Below are positions 5,988 to 7,247 of a DNA stretch of 7,247 bases, in pieces (within the stretch, counting starts at the first letter, position 1; each line of letters opens with the position of its first letter). Location: the NCBI GenBank assembly GCA_001313065.1, contig BBFD01000210.1, forward strand, positions 1-7,247. Reading direction: 5' to 3'. This DNA comes from Silvimonas sp. JCM 19000 (GTDB taxonomy: Bacteria; Pseudomonadota; Gammaproteobacteria; Burkholderiales; Chitinibacteraceae). The translations under genes were made by a program, and so were the position numbers. A model generated the notes under the pieces. That model saw nothing but the letters and a program-made list of their open reading frames with translations. It was not told where the DNA came from and searched no databases.

Positions 5988-7247
5988 TCAGCTGATCACC
6001 AGCAAGCGCTGGCCGGCCACCACGCCGGTGCCCGCCTGGCACAGCACCTGTTGCACGGTGCCCGCGCACGGCGCTGTGATATTGATCTCCATTTTCATCG
6101 ATTCCACGATTGCGACCACCTGCCCGCTGCCACAGTCGCGCCGGGTTCCACATTGATCTTCCAGACATTGCCCGCCACCTGCGTGGCGACACCGCTATGG
6201 CCCGGGGGCAATATCGTGTCTTCGGCCGAAGCTTCAGTCACGGCCGGTTCGCTGTCATAGACATTGGCGCCGGTGGCTTCCCAATGTGCGCGCTCCGCAG
6301 CAAACGCGGCCTGCTGTGTGCGCTGAAAGGCCGCGATCGACTCAGCATGCTCAGCCAGGAATGCCTGGTAATCGGCCAGCCGGAAGACGCCGTCTTCAAC
6401 GCGCAATTTAAAGCGCCCCTCGATAAAGTCCTCGCGCATCCGCAGCAGCTCGTCCGCGCTGACCGGATAAAAGCGGATCTGGTCAAAAAAAGCGCAGCAA
6501 CCAGGGTTTGCCGGCGCTGAAATCGGCGGTGGTTTTGTGTCGATTCCACATCTGCACCGTACGCCCGACAAATTGATAGCCACCCGGCCCTTCCATGCCG
6601 TACACGCACAGATAAGCACCGCCTATGCCGACGGCGTTTTCCGGGGTCCAGGTGCGGGCCGGATTGTATTTGGTGGTGACCAGACGATGGCGCGGGTCCA
6701 ACGGCGTGGCAACCGGCGCGCCCAGATAAACATCGCCCAGCCCCATCACCAGATAACTGGCCTCAAACAGGATGTTCTGCACTGCCTCGATATCTGCCAG
6801 GCCGTTGATGCGACGGATGAACTCGATATTGCTGGGGCACCACGGCGCATCCGGCCGTACCGATTGCATATATTTATCGATGGCCAAACGCGTGGCGGCA
6901 TCATCCAACTCAGCGGCAACCACACCGTGCGTGACGGAATTTCCATGCTGGCAATATCCTGCAACCCCGCCTGCGCGCGGTCGACCGCATCCAGCAAGTG
7001 CGGCAAGTCCAGCACGCGTGGATCAAAGTGGATTTGCAGCGAGCGTATACCCGGCGTCAGGTCAATCACGCCCGCCAGCGCGCTGTCCACAAACCATTGA
7101 TACAGCGCCTGCACGCGCAAACGCAGTTCCAGATCAAGCACCAGCGCCCGTATTCCACCAACAGATAGCGGTCGCCAGCCTGGCGGCAGACGATCTCGGG
7201 TTGCCCCGCCTGCGCGGCGATGCGGTGCACGATGGGCGAGTCCGGCG
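5988..7247 (-). CDS. uca: Urea carboxylase, C-terminal third (partial, four frameshifts)
   Basis: Urea carboxylase uses biotin, ATP and bicarbonate to turn urea into allophanate. About 419 residues of the C-terminus are present; the biotin carboxylase and first carboxyltransferase part lie beyond the right edge. In order: the KipI-like carboxyltransferase half ([24 protein letters not shown]), then [65 protein letters not shown] and [17 protein letters not shown] helical linker ([20 protein letters not shown]) follows, then the biotin carrier domain with ESMKME, whose Lys (codon 6095-6093) is the biotinylation site, ending GQRLLVIS. Corrections needed are one extra base in the A run 6485-6491 and one missing base near 7148, 6905 and 6122. 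Some relatives use guanidine rather than urea; the selectivity residues are probably outside this window, so urea is the default name. Confidence 0.94.

Noticed and set aside
5551..6156. Plus-strand ORF of 201 aa over the cupin and uca end
   Set aside because: Arg/Pro/His-rich translation typical of an antisense frame; covers two genuine genes of the opposite strand.
6537..7100. Plus-strand ORF of 187 aa inside urea carboxylase
   Set aside because: Antisense shadow; the minus strand encodes a strongly conserved carboxyltransferase segment.

Overview
The window looks like chromosome from a betaproteobacterium, possibly Neisseriales-like. This is inferred from moderately high GC, a MutS of the proteobacterial MutS1 type, a short H-NS-family protein of the betaproteobacterial kind, and a biotin-dependent urea carboxylase. 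No plasmid, phage, transposon or CRISPR hallmark is visible. It reads as ordinary housekeeping and metabolic sequence in short independent transcription units. I did not find a convincing new system.

Layout, left to right. A minus-strand gene with a very basic N-terminus starts at 145 and runs off the left edge; it has a consensus -10 box upstream. A minus-strand gene for an unrecognised protein of about 150 aa (291-741) ends just before a cUUCGg-loop terminator. The mismatch-repair gene mutS (901-3468, minus) follows, then a DUF427 gene (3607-3987, minus). A 453-bp gene-free region holds divergent promoter signals and a perfect inverted repeat. It leads to a plus-strand H-NS-type nucleoid protein gene (4441-4778), which shares a bidirectional terminator with a convergent small helical ORF (4876-5079, minus). 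A second gene-poor stretch (5080-5518) carries a strong plus-oriented terminator with no obvious gene in front of it, followed by about 3.5 tandem copies of a 41-42 bp terminator-like unit. After that come a DHCW-motif cupin gene (5519-5848, minus) and the 3' third of a urea carboxylase gene (5988 to beyond 7247, minus) with the last part of its carboxyltransferase region and its biotin carrier domain.

The dominant oddity is technical. Five genes need 17 single-base corrections to read through: one in the left-edge gene, two in the 150-aa gene, nine in mutS, one in hns and four in urea carboxylase. Most sit at mononucleotide runs. In mutS all six 6-base A/T runs read one base too long, while the other corrections in mutS and urea carboxylase, apart from one more A-run overcall, are a missing base at or near short G/C-rich spots. 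Once corrected, the proteins keep the expected family motifs end to end. The cupin, DUF427 and 67-aa genes, which lack long homopolymers, are intact. Homopolymer miscalls in the assembly are therefore the simplest reading, and the affected genes are annotated as full-span CDSs with frameshifts rather than as pseudogenes.

The genes do not form one pathway. MutS is DNA repair, H-NS is a nucleoid protein and global silencer, and urea carboxylase is nitrogen assimilation through allophanate. The cupin, DUF427 and small hypothetical genes have no assignable function.
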